From Prevotella sp. (GTDB lineage Bacteria; Bacteroidota; Bacteroidia; Bacteroidales; Bacteroidaceae): a stretch of DNA of 64,000 bases. The notes beneath the pieces are model-generated. The model saw only the letters and a list, made by a program, of their open reading frames with translations. It had not been told where the DNA came from and made no database searches. Of the stretch, positions 14,721 to 24,882 are shown piece by piece. Both the position numbers and the translations under genes were made by a program. Every line of letters begins with the position of its first letter. The stretch's first letter is position 1. Location: the NCBI GenBank assembly GCA_016285245.1, contig JAEEQH010000002.1, forward strand, positions 78,574 through 142,573, given 5' to 3'.

Positions 14721-16307
14721 CTATTGCCTGTAGGTTGCCAATGCCTCGGCCAGCACCTTGTCGTACCCGTAGACGTCGGGGTAGACGGTGAGTGTGCCTC
14801 CGGGAATGGGGAAGAGTGTGTAATATGTTATATATAAAGGTACGCGAGGCTCTACTTTCTGCCAGCGTATGAGTTGGGGGGTCTCGCCAGGCTGCAGTTT
14901 GCTAACGTACTGTTGGCCCTGCTCGGTCTCGGGTTTCATGCCCATAGTGATGCGCATCTTGTCGAGCGTCCAGTCGTCGGGCATCTCGTTGAAGAGGAAG
15001 CGGGCGAGGTCGAAGGGGCGCTGAACGCGGACACAGCCGTGGCTGACGCCTCGGTCATCGCGCTGGAAGACGCCCGGGCTGGAGGTGTCGTGCAGGAATA
15101 CCGAGAAGTTGTTCGGAAAGCGGAAGATGATGCGTCCCAGTGCGTTGCCTGCCCCACCCTCCTGTCCTACGCGGTAGCTGCCGCTGGCGAGCTGGCTGCG
15201 GCTGACGTGTCGCGGGTCTATGCGCTGTCCGCTCTTACGGTCGGCCACGAAGTAGCGATGGCGTGCAAAGTAGGCGGAATCACCGGCATGCCGTGCGATG
15301 TCGTTCTGGATGATGCTCTGCGGGATGAGCCACTGGGGGTTCACCTCCATGTGGGTGATCTTGCTGGTCAGCAGCGGCGTCTTCGTCTTCTGGGCTCCGC
15401 AGGCGGCACGCATGTCGATGATGGAGTCGGGCGAGACACCCCAGAGGTGGTAGGCGGGTACGTTGACGACGACATACTTCGCGGCTGAGCCCACGGGGTT
15501 ATGCTCACGCCACCGGCGGCGGTCCATGTTGACGAGCAGGCGTGTGCGCTGCTGTCCGTCGGCCGTTGCCAGGCGCTCCTCCATCTCCAAGTAAACCTTG
15601 TCCTTCGGCAGCACCTCTGCCAGATACTGCGTGAGGCTGTCGTTGCGCACCTTGCGCAGGGCGGCATACTCGTAGTACTTGCCAGGATGTTCCATGTCGA
15701 CGTCGAAGAGGTTACGGTAGCCCAGCGGGCGTCCGAGGCTGTCGGTCTCGCGGGCATCGAGGCGGTTCAACAGCCGCACGGGGTTGGTGAACCCGAAGCG
15801 CTGTCCAGTGACGTAGCGCAGATAGGCCTTCGTGAGGTTGTACTCCAGGCGTGCTGCCACGCGGCTGGCGCTGTTGGCGGCTGAGTCGAAGTCGAGGCTC
15901 CTCATCCGCTCCAAGTCGCTTTCTATCTGTGGCACGCGGAAGGAGCGTTCCGTAAAGCCCATGTCGGTAATGCGGCGGTGCAGCTCGGCCAGCAGGGTGT
16001 CGGCACGCTGGTCCACACCCTGTCGGCTCACCCACACCAGTGGCTGGCCGTTGCGGTAATAGTCCTTCGTGCGGAGGTCGGCGGTAGTGGTTTCAGCGTC
16101 TTGAGACAAAAGATGCTCCAAGTTCCCACGAATCTGTGAGGAACTCAGAGCATAGCTGTCGTTTCGCCAGGGAGAAAAGTCGTCAAGTGCCATGTGGGCC
16201 ACAGTCGTCCGACGACTGTCATCGCACCCGGCCACAAGCATCAGAAAGAGGACTATCAGCGGATAGACACTTTTCTGACTACCTTGCCAACCTTGATGAT
16301 GTAACAC
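14721..16307 (-). CDS. L,D-transpeptidase (YkuD domain, YcbB-like) lipoprotein
   Basis: The 528-residue product ends in a YkuD catalytic domain (about 300-500) with the catalytic motif GVSHGCVRVQ, followed by a YITYYTLFPIPGG..TVYPDVYG segment characteristic of YcbB-type enzymes. The N-terminal region is helical. A lipobox-like VAGC lies near residue 27, suggesting lipid anchoring in the periplasm. These enzymes make 3-3 crosslinks in peptidoglycan or attach proteins to it. The start is uncertain: no ATG precedes the signal segment, and the only good codon is GTG at 16307, which overlaps the upstream gene by 52 nt. Downstream lies an ECF sigma cassette 9 nt away. Confidence 0.88.
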   Translation of the reverse strand: MLHHQGWQGSQKSVYPLIVLFLMLVAGCDDSRRTTVAHMALDDFSPWRNDSYALSSSQIRGNLEHLLSQDAETTTADLRTKDYYRNGQPLVWVSRQGVDQRADTLLAELHRRITDMGFTERSFRVPQIESDLERMRSLDFDSAANSASRVAARLEYNLTKAYLRYVTGQRFGFTNPVRLLNRLDARETDSLGRPLGYRNLFDVDMEHPGKYYEYAALRKVRNDSLTQYLAEVLPKDKVYLEMEERLATADGQQRTRLLVNMDRRRWREHNPVGSAAKYVVVNVPAYHLWGVSPDSIIDMRAACGAQKTKTPLLTSKITHMEVNPQWLIPQSIIQNDIARHAGDSAYFARHRYFVADRKSGQRIDPRHVSRSQLASGSYRVGQEGGAGNALGRIIFRFPNNFSVFLHDTSSPGVFQRDDRGVSHGCVRVQRPFDLARFLFNEMPDDWTLDKMRITMGMKPETEQGQQYVSKLQPGETPQLIRWQKVEPRVPLYITYYTLFPIPGGTLTVYPDVYGYDKVLAEALATYRQ

Positions 16308-16567
16308 CCTTTAGGAACGTTAAGGTCTATACGCTGCGACGGGCTGTCGATACGCACCGTCAGAAGAGACTTTCCCGTCAGCGACACCACTTCGAGCGTC
16401 TGACCGGCGGCACCGGTAACGGTAACGGTGGAATTCTGGACTGTCAAGACGGGCTCTGCCTGCTCTACTGCCAGCTCGGGAGCATACATCTCCGAAGCAC
16501 TGGTGGCAACGGGCACGGCCATCGTCAACATGAGGGGGAAAGCGTATCTGAGTATCGTTTTTGCCAT
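16256..16567 (-). CDS. Small secreted protein made mainly of a T9SS C-terminal sorting-like domain
   Basis: The 103-residue protein has a signal peptide (MAKTILRYAFPLMLTMAVP, cleavage near TSA) and then a domain matching type A T9SS sorting domains: VVSLTGKSLLTVRID, then IDLNVPKGCYIIKVG, ending VVRKVSIR. Sorting domains usually sit at the end of a large cargo; here little else is present. ATG 16567 is preferred over the longer frame because it gives the signal peptide and follows a -7 box. Its last 52 nt overlap the putative GTG start of the transpeptidase. It may be a remnant of a larger cargo or a small surface protein. Confidence 0.7.
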   Translation of the reverse strand: MAKTILRYAFPLMLTMAVPVATSASEMYAPELAVEQAEPVLTVQNSTVTVTGAAGQTLEVVSLTGKSLLTVRIDSPSQRIDLNVPKGCYIIKVGKVVRKVSIR

Positions 16568-16587
16568 ATGCATTACATTTTCAGCTG

Positions 16588-16595
16588 CAAATATA
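16588..16595 (-). promoter_or_regulatory. -7 box TATATTTG ahead of the small T9SS-domain gene
   Basis: Minus-strand TATATTTG fits TAnnTTTG and lies 20 nt before ATG 16567, between rnz and this operon. Confidence 0.5.
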
Positions 16596-16641
16596 GGAAA
16601 AAAAATGTGTTCCTCCAAATTTTTTTGCAAAAAAATGCAAT

Positions 16642-17556
16642 TCAGACGTCAATCACCATCATTTCCTGCGACAAAAGGGTGTTTGGGAAGATGTCAGAGG
16701 CCTCTTTTAGCAACACTTGCTCGTCATCGTAGCGCGAGCTGTAGTGGCCCAAAAGAAGCTGACGGACATGGGCATCACGGGCCACACGGGCAGCATCGGA
16801 GGCGGTGCTGTGGTTGTACTTCTCGGCCAGGAGCCGGTTATCGTCGCCATAGGTGCTCTCGTGGTAGAGTGTCGACACGCCTTCGAGCAGCGGTACGAGC
16901 TCGGGCATATAGCGGGTGTCGCTACAATAGGCGTAGCTGCGGGGGGCGTCGGCGGGCGTCACGAGACGGTCGTTGGGGACGGTCTCGCCGTCGGCCGTCA
17001 GCCAGTCGTCGCCATTCTTGATGTTGTTTATCTGCGACTGCGGGATGCCGTAGAAGTCAATCATCTCGCGACGGATATGTGGTAATGCCAGCTTCTCGCG
17101 GAACAGGAAACCGCAGGTGGGCAGACGGTGACACAGCGGGAGGCTCTCGACGGTCAGGGAGCGGTCTTCGTAGATGACCTGGTGGACGGTGGTGTCGACG
17201 GGATAGAACTTCACCTCGTAGCCCAGGTCGCGGCAGAAGAACTGTATCTGCTGGCGAAGCATATCGCCCAGCGCCTCGGGACCGTGGACGTGGAGCGTTG
17301 CCGTACGCCCCAGAAGCCCGAAAGTGCTGATCATGCCGATTAGTCCAAAACAATGGTCGCCGTGGAGGTGAGAGATGAAGACATGGCTGAGCTTCGTGAA
17401 ACGAGCATGACAGCGGCGCAGCTGCATCTGCGTGCCCTCGCCGCAGTCGACCATCATCAGCTTGCCACGAATCTCGACAAGCTGTGACGAAGCATAGTGT
17501 CGCAGCGTGGGAAGGGCGCTGCCACAGCCAAGGATATGGACGCGAAAAGGCTCCAT
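16642..17556 (-). CDS. rnz: Ribonuclease Z (tRNA 3' endonuclease)
   Basis: The 304-residue metallo-beta-lactamase-fold enzyme has HLHGDH at 63-68, upstream MVDCGEGTQMQLRR, and later SDTRYMPELVP and HESTYGDDN metal-binding motifs with a final LLLGHYSSRY. It cleaves the 3' trailer from tRNA precursors so CCA can be added. This is useful here because the tRNA-Ser at 40.8 kb has no encoded CCA. Length is normal for bacterial RNase Z. The start lies 6 nt after the stop of the lipocalin-like gene, indicating co-transcription with that gene and mazG. Confidence 0.93.
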   Translation of the reverse strand: MEPFRVHILGCGSALPTLRHYASSQLVEIRGKLMMVDCGEGTQMQLRRCHARFTKLSHVFISHLHGDHCFGLIGMISTFGLLGRTATLHVHGPEALGDMLRQQIQFFCRDLGYEVKFYPVDTTVHQVIYEDRSLTVESLPLCHRLPTCGFLFREKLALPHIRREMIDFYGIPQSQINNIKNGDDWLTADGETVPNDRLVTPADAPRSYAYCSDTRYMPELVPLLEGVSTLYHESTYGDDNRLLAEKYNHSTASDAARVARDAHVRQLLLGHYSSRYDDEQVLLKEASDIFPNTLLSQEMMVIDV

Positions 17557-17562
17557 AGCCCC

Positions 17563-18258
17563 TTACATCTTGAAATCGTTGAATGACGACTCCTCGAACT
17601 TCACCTTGTCGACGTGCTCGTGAATCTGCTGGCGGGAGTACTCGAAGGTCTCCTCATCCTCGCGCGGCTTGCCCACCGTCTTGTAGACCAGCGAGTCGTT
17701 GCCGAGGCTGAGGATCTCGTAAAGGTTGACCTCCTCCTCGTCGACGCCGCCCTCACGTGTGGAGACAATCTCAAGCAGACCATTGTTAATGCGCCACGTG
17801 CGGTAGATGATGACCGACTGCTCGATGCTCTCGGCCACGCCTCCCTCGCGGATGCTGATGCCCGTCTCGTCGGAACCGTCGAGGGGGTTGGGCATCACCC
17901 AGTTACCCAGCAGGGTGCTCTCGTTGATGACGAGAGTCGCCTTGGTGCGCTCCTTGTCGGTCAGCACGGCCATGCGGTCGCCGACGTTATAACCGCCAAG
18001 GACGTGGTTCTGCTCCTGGGCGTCGATAAGGCTGAGGTTCAGCGTGTCGCCGGTATCGGTGATCAGCTGGAGTGTGTTCATGGCAGAGCCCTCGCCGCAG
18101 AGGCCGTAGAGGGTGCTGTCCTCGTTCAGGAACACACGGGCCGGCTGTGCGTCCTCGTCGACAGCCTCCTGAGGCGCCTTCTTTCCGCCGCCACAGCCAG
18201 CGAGCGCCAGCATGGCAAAGGTCGTCAATAGTAACGACAATGATTTTACGTTCTTCAT
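17563..18258 (-). CDS. Lipocalin-like lipoprotein
   Basis: The 231-residue product has a lipoprotein signal (MKNVKSLSLLLTTFAML) with lipobox ALAGC followed by GGGKK. The central part carries a lipocalin-like LLGNWVMPNPLDGSDETG strand start, and the rest predicts alternating beta-strands. Proteins of this type bind small hydrophobic ligands or help maintain the envelope; nothing in the sequence shows the ligand. It lies 15 nt after mazG and 6 nt before rnz. Confidence 0.72.
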   Translation of the reverse strand: MKNVKSLSLLLTTFAMLALAGCGGGKKAPQEAVDEDAQPARVFLNEDSTLYGLCGEGSAMNTLQLITDTGDTLNLSLIDAQEQNHVLGGYNVGDRMAVLTDKERTKATLVINESTLLGNWVMPNPLDGSDETGISIREGGVAESIEQSVIIYRTWRINNGLLEIVSTREGGVDEEEVNLYEILSLGNDSLVYKTVGKPREDEETFEYSRQQIHEHVDKVKFEESSFNDFKM

Positions 18259-18273
18259 AACAGTATATTTCGA

Positions 18274-19062
18274 TTATTCTTTTTCCAGTTGTTTCGCCTC
18301 GTTCCACAAGGCGTCCATCTCGGCCAGCGTCATGTCCTTCAGCGGACGGCCGGCACGGATGGAGTGTTGCTCAATGTAGTTGAAACGGCGGATGAACTTC
18401 TGGTTCGTCAGCTCGAGCGCATTGTCGGGGTTCAGCTTGTACAGGCGTGCAGCGTTGATGACGGAGAACAGGAAGTCGCCAAGCTCCTCGGTGGAACGCT
18501 GACGGTCCTCACGCTTCAGCTCAGCCTCCAACTCGTCGAGTTCCTCGCGCACCTTTGCCCAGACATCCTGCTTGTCCTCCCAGTCGAAGCCCACGTTGCG
18601 GGCCTTGTCCTGGACACGATATGCCTTGATGAGCGACGGCAGCGCCTGCGGCACCCCAGACAGGACGGTCTTGTTGCCGTCCTTCTCCTTCAGCTTAATC
18701 TGTTCCCAGCTCTCCAGCACGGCCTCGGCATCCTTGGCCACAGCGTCGCCGTAGACATGGGGGTGACGGAATATCAACTTGTCGCACAGACGGTTACAAA
18801 CATCGGCAATATCGAACTGCTGCTTCTCCTCACCTATTTTCCCATAGAAGACCACGTGCAACAGCACGTCGCCCAACTCCTTGCAGATTTCCTGCTGGTC
18901 ATCACGAATCAGAGCGTCGCACAGCTCATAGGTCTCCTCGATGGTGTTCGGACGCAGGCTCTCGTTCGTCTGCTTACGGTCCCACGGACACTCGGCACGC
19001 AGGCGGTCCATCACATCGAGCAGACGGCCGAACGCCGCCATCTTTTCATCTCTTGTATGCAT
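18274..19062 (-). CDS. mazG: MazG nucleoside triphosphate pyrophosphohydrolase
   Basis: The 262-residue protein contains two MazG domains: the first with ECPWDRKQT and EETYELCDAL.. EICKELGDVLLHVVF, the second with WAKVREELDELEAEL and STEELGDFLFSVIN. The EExxE and ExxD acidic residues bind Mg2+. It hydrolyses NTPs and dNTPs to monophosphates, clearing damaged nucleotides and modulating the stringent response. MHTRDEK at 19062 is chosen over a frame 8 codons longer because it matches the family start and sits closer to the -7 box. It heads the mazG-lipocalin-rnz transcript, divergent from valS. Confidence 0.93.
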   Translation of the reverse strand: MHTRDEKMAAFGRLLDVMDRLRAECPWDRKQTNESLRPNTIEETYELCDALIRDDQQEICKELGDVLLHVVFYGKIGEEKQQFDIADVCNRLCDKLIFRHPHVYGDAVAKDAEAVLESWEQIKLKEKDGNKTVLSGVPQALPSLIKAYRVQDKARNVGFDWEDKQDVWAKVREELDELEAELKREDRQRSTEELGDFLFSVINAARLYKLNPDNALELTNQKFIRRFNYIEQHSIRAGRPLKDMTLAEMDALWNEAKQLEKE

Positions 19063-19083
19063 TTTCTTGTCGTTTTGCAGCGG

Positions 19084-19091
19084 CAAAGTTA
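19084..19091 (-). promoter_or_regulatory. -7 box TAACTTTG ahead of mazG
   Basis: Minus-strand TAACTTTG exactly fits TAnnTTTG and lies 21 nt before the mazG start. Confidence 0.6.
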
Positions 19092-19186
19092 CGCATTATT
19101 TTCCATTCTGCCAACTTTTTGGCAAAAACTTGTCACCTTTCTGTAGAAAAGTTGAACTTTTCAAGCGAAATAAAAAAAATTTTCAG

Positions 19187-19194
19187 TAACTTTG
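19187..19194 (+). promoter_or_regulatory. -7 box TAACTTTG ahead of valS
   Basis: TAACTTTG fits TAnnTTTG and lies 22 nt before the valS ATG at 19217, in the divergent mazG-valS region. Confidence 0.62.
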
Positions 19195-19216
19195 CACCCG
19201 TTTTAACAGAAGGCAT

Positions 19217-21964
19217 ATGGAAATAGCAAGCAAATACGACCCGAAAGAGGTCGAAGGCAAATGGTACCAGTACTGGCTGGACAACAAACTCTTCAGTAGC
19301 AAACCCGATGGCCGCGAGCCATACACCATCGTCATACCCCCGCCCAACGTGACGGGTGTGCTCCACATGGGACACATGCTGAACAACACGATTCAGGACA
19401 TCCTCGTGCGTCGCGCTCGCATGGAGGGCAAGAACGCCCTCTGGGTACCGGGCACCGACCACGCCTCCATCGCCACCGAGGCAAAGGTGGTGAAGAAACT
19501 CGCCGAGCAGGGCATCAAGAAGCACGACCTGAACCGCGAGCAGTTCCTCAGCCACGCATGGGACTGGACACACGAGCACGGCGGCATCATCCTGAAGCAG
19601 CTGCGCCGTCTGGGTGCCTCGTGCGACTGGGACCGCACGGCGTTCACCATGGACGAGAAGCGCTCCGAGAGCGTCATCAAGGTCTTCGTCGACCTCTATA
19701 ACAAGGGACTCATCTACCGCGGCCTGCGCATGGTGAACTGGGACCCGAAAGCCCTCACCGCCCTGTCGACCGAGGAGGTTGTATATAAAGAGGAGCAGAG
19801 CCACCTGTACCACCTGAAGTACTATGTTGCCAACGAAGACGGTTCAGTATGTTGCGATGGTATCGCAACAAACGAGGCCGAGGGCAACATCATTCACAAG
19901 GACGAACGCGGCTACTACGCCGTCGTCGCCACCACCCGCCCCGAGACCATCATGGGTGATACCGCCATGTGTATCAACCCCAAGGACCCGAAAAACCAGT
20001 GGCTCAAGGACCGCAAGGTCATCGTACCTCTGGTAAACCGCGTTATCCCCGTCATTGAGGACCGCTATGTCGACATCGAGTTCGGTACGGGCTGTCTGAA
20101 GGTAACACCCGCCCACGACACCAACGACTACATGCTGGGCAAGACCCACAACCTGGAGACCATCGATATCTTCAACCCCGACGGTACCATCAGCAACCAG
20201 TCGACACTCTACGTCGGCATGGACCGCATGGACTGCCGCCGACAGATTGCCATCGACCTCCACGAGGCCGGACTGATGGAGAAGGTCGAGGACTATACGA
20301 ACAAGGTGGGCTACTCCGAGCGTAACCCCGATACCGCCATCGAGCCGCGACTCTCCATGCAGTGGTTCCTCTCGATGAAGCACTTCGCAGACATCGCCCT
20401 GCCGCCCGTCATGAACGACGAGCTGAAGTTCTACCCCGCGAAATACAAGAACACTTACAAGAACTGGCTGGAGAACATCCAGGACTGGTGTATCTCGCGC
20501 CAGCTGTGGTGGGGACACCGCATACCGGCATACTATTATCCCACGCCCGGTACGCTCAGCGATTCCGCCGCCGAGGAGAAGTTCGTCGTCGCCGAGACAG
20601 CGGAGAAAGCCCTCGAGCTGGCCCGCAAGGAAAGCGGCAACAACAACCTGCAGCTCACCGACCTCCGTCAGGACGAGGACGCCCTCGACACCTGGTTCTC
20701 GTCATGGCTGTGGCCCATCTCGCTCTTCGACGGCATCAACAACCCCGGCAACGAGGAGATCAAGTACTACTACCCCACCTCAGACCTCGTGACCGGCCCG
20801 GACATCATCTTCTTCTGGGTGGCACGCATGATTATGGCCGGCTACGAGTACATCGGCGACATGCCCTTCAAGAACGTCTATTTCACGGGTATCGTCCGCG
20901 ACAAGCTCGGCCGCAAGATGTCGAAGTCACTCGGCAACAGCCCCGACCCCATCGAGCTCATCGAGAAGTTCGGCGCTGACGGTGTCCGCATGGGCATGAT
21001 GCTCTCAGCACCTGCCGGAAACGACATCCTCTTCGACGAGGCGCTCTGCGAGCAAGGCCGTAACTTCAACAACAAGATCTGGAACGCCTTCCGTCTGGTC
21101 AAGGGCTGGAAGGTGGCTAACATCGAGCAGTCCGAGGCCGGTAAGATTGCCACCTCGTGGTTCGAGGCCAAGCTGCGCCAGACGAACGCCGAGGTCGACG
21201 ACCTCTTCAAGAAGTACCGTATCTCCGAGGCACTCATGGCCGTCTACAAGCTCTTCTGGGACGAGTTCTCCAGCTGGTATCTGGAAATGGTGAAGCCCGC
21301 CTACATCAACGGCGAGGCACAGCCCATCGACAAGGTCACCTACGACAAGACCCTCGAGTTCTTTGAGATTCTGCTGAAGATGCTCCATCCATTTATGCCG
21401 TTCATCACCGAGGAGCTGTGGCAGCATCTCTACGACCGTCAGGACGGCGAGAGCATCATGCGCGCCAAGCTCGAGCTCAGCGGTTTAGCTGCTGAGGACG
21501 AGAAGCTCCTCGCAGACTTCGAGCAGGTCAAGCAGATTGTCTCCGGCGTCCGTACCGTCCGCTCTTCGAAGAACATCGCACCGAAGGAGCAGCTCGAGCT
21601 GCAGGCCGTCGGCCAGAACGACTACGAGGCCTTCAACGCCGCTATTGTCAAGATGGCCAACCTCAGCGCCATCACCGTCGTTGCTGAGAAGGACGCCACA
21701 GCATCCACCTTCATGGTGGGCACCGACGAGTTCGCCGTTCCCCTCGGCAACCTGATTGACGTCGAGGCCGAGATCAAGAAGATGGAGGCTCAACTGCAGC
21801 ACCTCGAAGGGTTCCTGGCTGGTATCATGAAGAAGCTCTCGAACGAGCGCTTTGTACAGAACGCCCCCGAGGCCGTCGTCGCCATGGAGCGCAAGAAGCA
21901 GAGCGACTCCGAGGAGAAGATTGCCTCGCTGAAAGAGTCCATCGCCGCCCTGCGGAAGAAATAA
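19217..21964 (+). CDS. valS: Valyl-tRNA synthetase
   Basis: The 915-residue class I synthetase has the HIGH-type motif VLHMGHMLN near residue 47 and KMSKSLGN near residue 570. It also has a long CP1 editing insertion ([17 protein letters not shown]), an anticodon-binding domain, and the C-terminal coiled coil typical of ValS (about 850-915, rich in KK and EE). It charges tRNA-Val and removes misacylated threonine. Length is in the normal range. The next gene, uvrA, begins 3 nt after the stop codon. Confidence 0.97.
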   Translation: MEIASKYDPKEVEGKWYQYWLDNKLFSSKPDGREPYTIVIPPPNVTGVLHMGHMLNNTIQDILVRRARMEGKNALWVPGTDHASIATEAKVVKKLAEQGIKKHDLNREQFLSHAWDWTHEHGGIILKQLRRLGASCDWDRTAFTMDEKRSESVIKVFVDLYNKGLIYRGLRMVNWDPKALTALSTEEVVYKEEQSHLYHLKYYVANEDGSVCCDGIATNEAEGNIIHKDERGYYAVVATTRPETIMGDTAMCINPKDPKNQWLKDRKVIVPLVNRVIPVIEDRYVDIEFGTGCLKVTPAHDTNDYMLGKTHNLETIDIFNPDGTISNQSTLYVGMDRMDCRRQIAIDLHEAGLMEKVEDYTNKVGYSERNPDTAIEPRLSMQWFLSMKHFADIALPPVMNDELKFYPAKYKNTYKNWLENIQDWCISRQLWWGHRIPAYYYPTPGTLSDSAAEEKFVVAETAEKALELARKESGNNNLQLTDLRQDEDALDTWFSSWLWPISLFDGINNPGNEEIKYYYPTSDLVTGPDIIFFWVARMIMAGYEYIGDMPFKNVYFTGIVRDKLGRKMSKSLGNSPDPIELIEKFGADGVRMGMMLSAPAGNDILFDEALCEQGRNFNNKIWNAFRLVKGWKVANIEQSEAGKIATSWFEAKLRQTNAEVDDLFKKYRISEALMAVYKLFWDEFSSWYLEMVKPAYINGEAQPIDKVTYDKTLEFFEILLKMLHPFMPFITEELWQHLYDRQDGESIMRAKLELSGLAAEDEKLLADFEQVKQIVSGVRTVRSSKNIAPKEQLELQAVGQNDYEAFNAAIVKMANLSAITVVAEKDATASTFMVGTDEFAVPLGNLIDVEAEIKKMEAQLQHLEGFLAGIMKKLSNERFVQNAPEAVVAMERKKQSDSEEKIASLKESIAALRKK

Positions 21965-21967
21965 CTT

Positions 21968-24766
21968 ATGACCGACAGCATCGAAATCAAAGGCGCTCGG
22001 GTAAACAACCTTAAGAACGTCAGCGTCAAGATTCCGCGTAACAAGTTTGTCGTCATTGCCGGCGTCAGCGGCAGCGGCAAATCGTCCCTGGCCTTCGACA
22101 CACTATATGCCGAAGGCCAGCGGCGCTATGTCGAGAGCCTCTCGAGCTATGCCCGACAGTTCCTCGGCCGCATGAACAAGCCCGAGTGCGACTTCATCCG
22201 CGGCATACCGCCCGCCATTGCCATCGAGCAGAAAGTCATCTCGCGCAACCCGCGCTCTACCGTCGGCACCACTACCGAGATATACGAATACCTGCGACTG
22301 CTCTACGCACGCATCGGTCACACCTTCTCGCCCGTCAGCGGACAGGAGGTGAAGAAGCACTCTACCGAGGACGTCGTACAGCAGATGCTCCAGTACCAGA
22401 AAGGTACCAAGTTCGTGGTGCTGGCACCCATACACGTTCCCGAGGGACGCACCATACAGCAGCAGCTGAAGGCCTATATCCAGGAAGGCTATGTGCGCAT
22501 CTTTGTCAATGGCGACTTCCTGAGGATTGAGGACTATCTGGCCGATGCTGATGAGACCAACGGCTCTATCTACCTCGTCATCGACCGCCTGTCCGTCGAT
22601 GATGCGAAGGACGTCATCGCCCGACTGGTGGACTCCACGGAGACTGCCTTCTACGAAGGGCACGGCGAGTGTCGCCTCATGTTCCTGCCATCGAACATCA
22701 GCTACGACTTCTCTATGCGCTTCGAGGCCGACGGCATGACGTTCGAGGAGCCTACCGACCAGATGTTCTCCTTCAACTCGCCCATCGGCGCCTGTCCCGA
22801 GTGCCAGGGCTTTGGAAAGATTATCGGCATCGACGAACACTTGGTTATCCCCAACACCACACTCTCCGTCTACGAGGGCTGTGTCGTCTGCTGGCACGGC
22901 GAGAAGATGAAGGAGTGGCAGCAATGGTTCATCCGGTATGCCTCTAATGATGACTTCCCCATCTTCGAGCCCTACATGAACCTGACGCAACAGCAGAAAG
23001 ACTGGCTGTGGCACGGACTGCCTTCCGACCGCGGGAAGAAGGAGAAGCCCTGCATCGACCAGTTCTTCCAGATGGTCAGGGAGAACCAATACAAGATACA
23101 GTACCGCGTCATGCTGGCCCGCTACCGCGGCAAGACCAACTGTCCCGTCTGTCACGGCACCCGTCTGAAGCCGGAAGCTGAATACGTTAAAATAGGTGGA
23201 CGAAGCATCACCGACCTCGTCCAGATGCCCGTCGTCCGACTCAAGGAATGGTTTGACCAGCTACAGCTCTCAGAGCATGATGGCGAAGTAGGAAAGCGGT
23301 TGCTGACGGAGATTAAGAGCCGTCTGCAATTCCTTCTGAATGTGGGACTTGGATACCTGACGCTCAACCGTCTCTCGAATACGCTGTCGGGCGGCGAGAG
23401 CCAGCGTATCAATCTCTGCACATCGCTGGGAAGCAGCCTCGTAGGCTCACTATACATCCTCGACGAGCCGTCGATTGGACTCCACTCCCGCGATACCGAC
23501 AGACTCATCAACGTACTGAAGGACCTGCAGGATTTGGGCAACACGGTCGTTGTCGTGGAGCACGACGAGGAAATCATGCGGGCTGCCGACTACCTCATCG
23601 ACGTCGGACCGGATGCCGGCCGACTTGGCGGCGAGATTGTTTTCAAGGGAAAAGCCGATGACATCAACGATCAGGCGCTGGAGAAATACCCCAAGAGCCA
23701 TACCGTGAAATACCTGCTCCATGCAGAGACCATTCCTGTACCGTCATCGAGACGCCCGTGGAACAATAGCATAGATATAAAAGGTGCACGCGCCAACAAC
23801 CTCCGCGGCATAGACGTCAAGATACCCCTCAACGTCATGACCGTCGTCACCGGCGTCAGCGGCAGCGGTAAGTCGACACTCATCAAAAGCATCCTCTACC
23901 CCGCCCTGAAACGCCACTTAGGAGACGTCTGCGACGCACCGGGCGAATACATGGGAATGGGAGGCGACATCAATGCCGTGAAACGCGTGGAGTTCGTCGA
24001 CCAGAATCCTATCGGAAAGTCGACACGCTCAAACCCTGCAACCTATGTTAAGGCCTACGACGCCATCCGTGACCTGTTTGCCGAACAGCCCCTGTCACAA
24101 CAGATGGGATTCACCTCGCAATACTTCTCCTTCAACGCCGACGGCGGACGATGCGACGACTGTAAGGGTGCCGGCACCATCACGGTCGAGATGCAGTTCA
24201 TGGCCGACCTTGAACTGGTTTGCGAAGCTTGCCACGGCCAACGCTTCAAGAACGCCATCCTCGACGTCAGGTACGAAGGCAAGAACATCAACGATATCCT
24301 CAACATGACCATCGCCGAGGCCATCGAGTTCTTCGGGACGTACAACCAGAAGACCATCGTCAGCCGCCTACAGCCATTGAAAGACGTCGGACTAGGGTAC
24401 ATTCGTCTCGGACAGAGCTCCTCCACGCTCTCCGGTGGTGAGAACCAGCGTGTAAAACTGGCCTACTTCATCGGGCAGGAGCGCCAGGAGCCCACGATGT
24501 TCATCTTCGACGAGCCGACGACGGGCCTGCACTTCCACGACATCCAACGACTGCTAGCTTCGTTCAATGCGTTGATAGAACGAGGACACACCATCGTCAT
24601 CATCGAGCACAACCTTGACATCATCAAATGTGCCGACCATGTCATAGACCTCGGACCAGACGGCGGAGACAAGGGAGGCGCCCTCGTTTGTGCAGGAACA
24701 CCGGAAGAGGTGGCACGTTGCAAAGAGAGCATAACGGGAAGATATTTGCAAGAAAAATTAAAATAA
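21968..24766 (+). CDS. uvrA: UvrABC excinuclease subunit A
   Basis: The 932-residue protein is a tandem ABC ATPase: Walker A sequences GVSGSGKSS (about residue 35) and GVSGSGKST (about 635), two LSGGE signature motifs ([11 protein letters not shown] and [11 protein letters not shown]), and zinc-finger cysteines in [24 protein letters not shown] and CEACHG. It scans DNA for bulky lesions and loads UvrB in nucleotide excision repair. It is translated 3 nt after valS and shares its transcript. Nothing in the sequence looks altered. Confidence 0.97.
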   Translation: MTDSIEIKGARVNNLKNVSVKIPRNKFVVIAGVSGSGKSSLAFDTLYAEGQRRYVESLSSYARQFLGRMNKPECDFIRGIPPAIAIEQKVISRNPRSTVGTTTEIYEYLRLLYARIGHTFSPVSGQEVKKHSTEDVVQQMLQYQKGTKFVVLAPIHVPEGRTIQQQLKAYIQEGYVRIFVNGDFLRIEDYLADADETNGSIYLVIDRLSVDDAKDVIARLVDSTETAFYEGHGECRLMFLPSNISYDFSMRFEADGMTFEEPTDQMFSFNSPIGACPECQGFGKIIGIDEHLVIPNTTLSVYEGCVVCWHGEKMKEWQQWFIRYASNDDFPIFEPYMNLTQQQKDWLWHGLPSDRGKKEKPCIDQFFQMVRENQYKIQYRVMLARYRGKTNCPVCHGTRLKPEAEYVKIGGRSITDLVQMPVVRLKEWFDQLQLSEHDGEVGKRLLTEIKSRLQFLLNVGLGYLTLNRLSNTLSGGESQRINLCTSLGSSLVGSLYILDEPSIGLHSRDTDRLINVLKDLQDLGNTVVVVEHDEEIMRAADYLIDVGPDAGRLGGEIVFKGKADDINDQALEKYPKSHTVKYLLHAETIPVPSSRRPWNNSIDIKGARANNLRGIDVKIPLNVMTVVTGVSGSGKSTLIKSILYPALKRHLGDVCDAPGEYMGMGGDINAVKRVEFVDQNPIGKSTRSNPATYVKAYDAIRDLFAEQPLSQQMGFTSQYFSFNADGGRCDDCKGAGTITVEMQFMADLELVCEACHGQRFKNAILDVRYEGKNINDILNMTIAEAIEFFGTYNQKTIVSRLQPLKDVGLGYIRLGQSSSTLSGGENQRVKLAYFIGQERQEPTMFIFDEPTTGLHFHDIQRLLASFNALIERGHTIVIIEHNLDIIKCADHVIDLGPDGGDKGGALVCAGTPEEVARCKESITGRYLQEKLK

Positions 24767-24801
24767 TTGTTAAAATTTGAACAACGAACCGAAATTTTTC
24801 G

Positions 24802-24809
24802 TAACTTTG
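24802..24809 (+). promoter_or_regulatory. -7 box TAACTTTG ahead of rpoD
   Basis: TAACTTTG fits TAnnTTTG, with a TTTG at 24776-24779 as possible -33 element (22-nt spacer). It leaves a leader of about 70 nt before the rpoD ATG at 24883. Confidence 0.58.
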
Positions 24810-24882
24810 CGCCGCTTTAAGGATAATTTTACACATAGACGTCTGACGGTCAATTAGTTAACGAAAGATTTTAATTTTTTAG

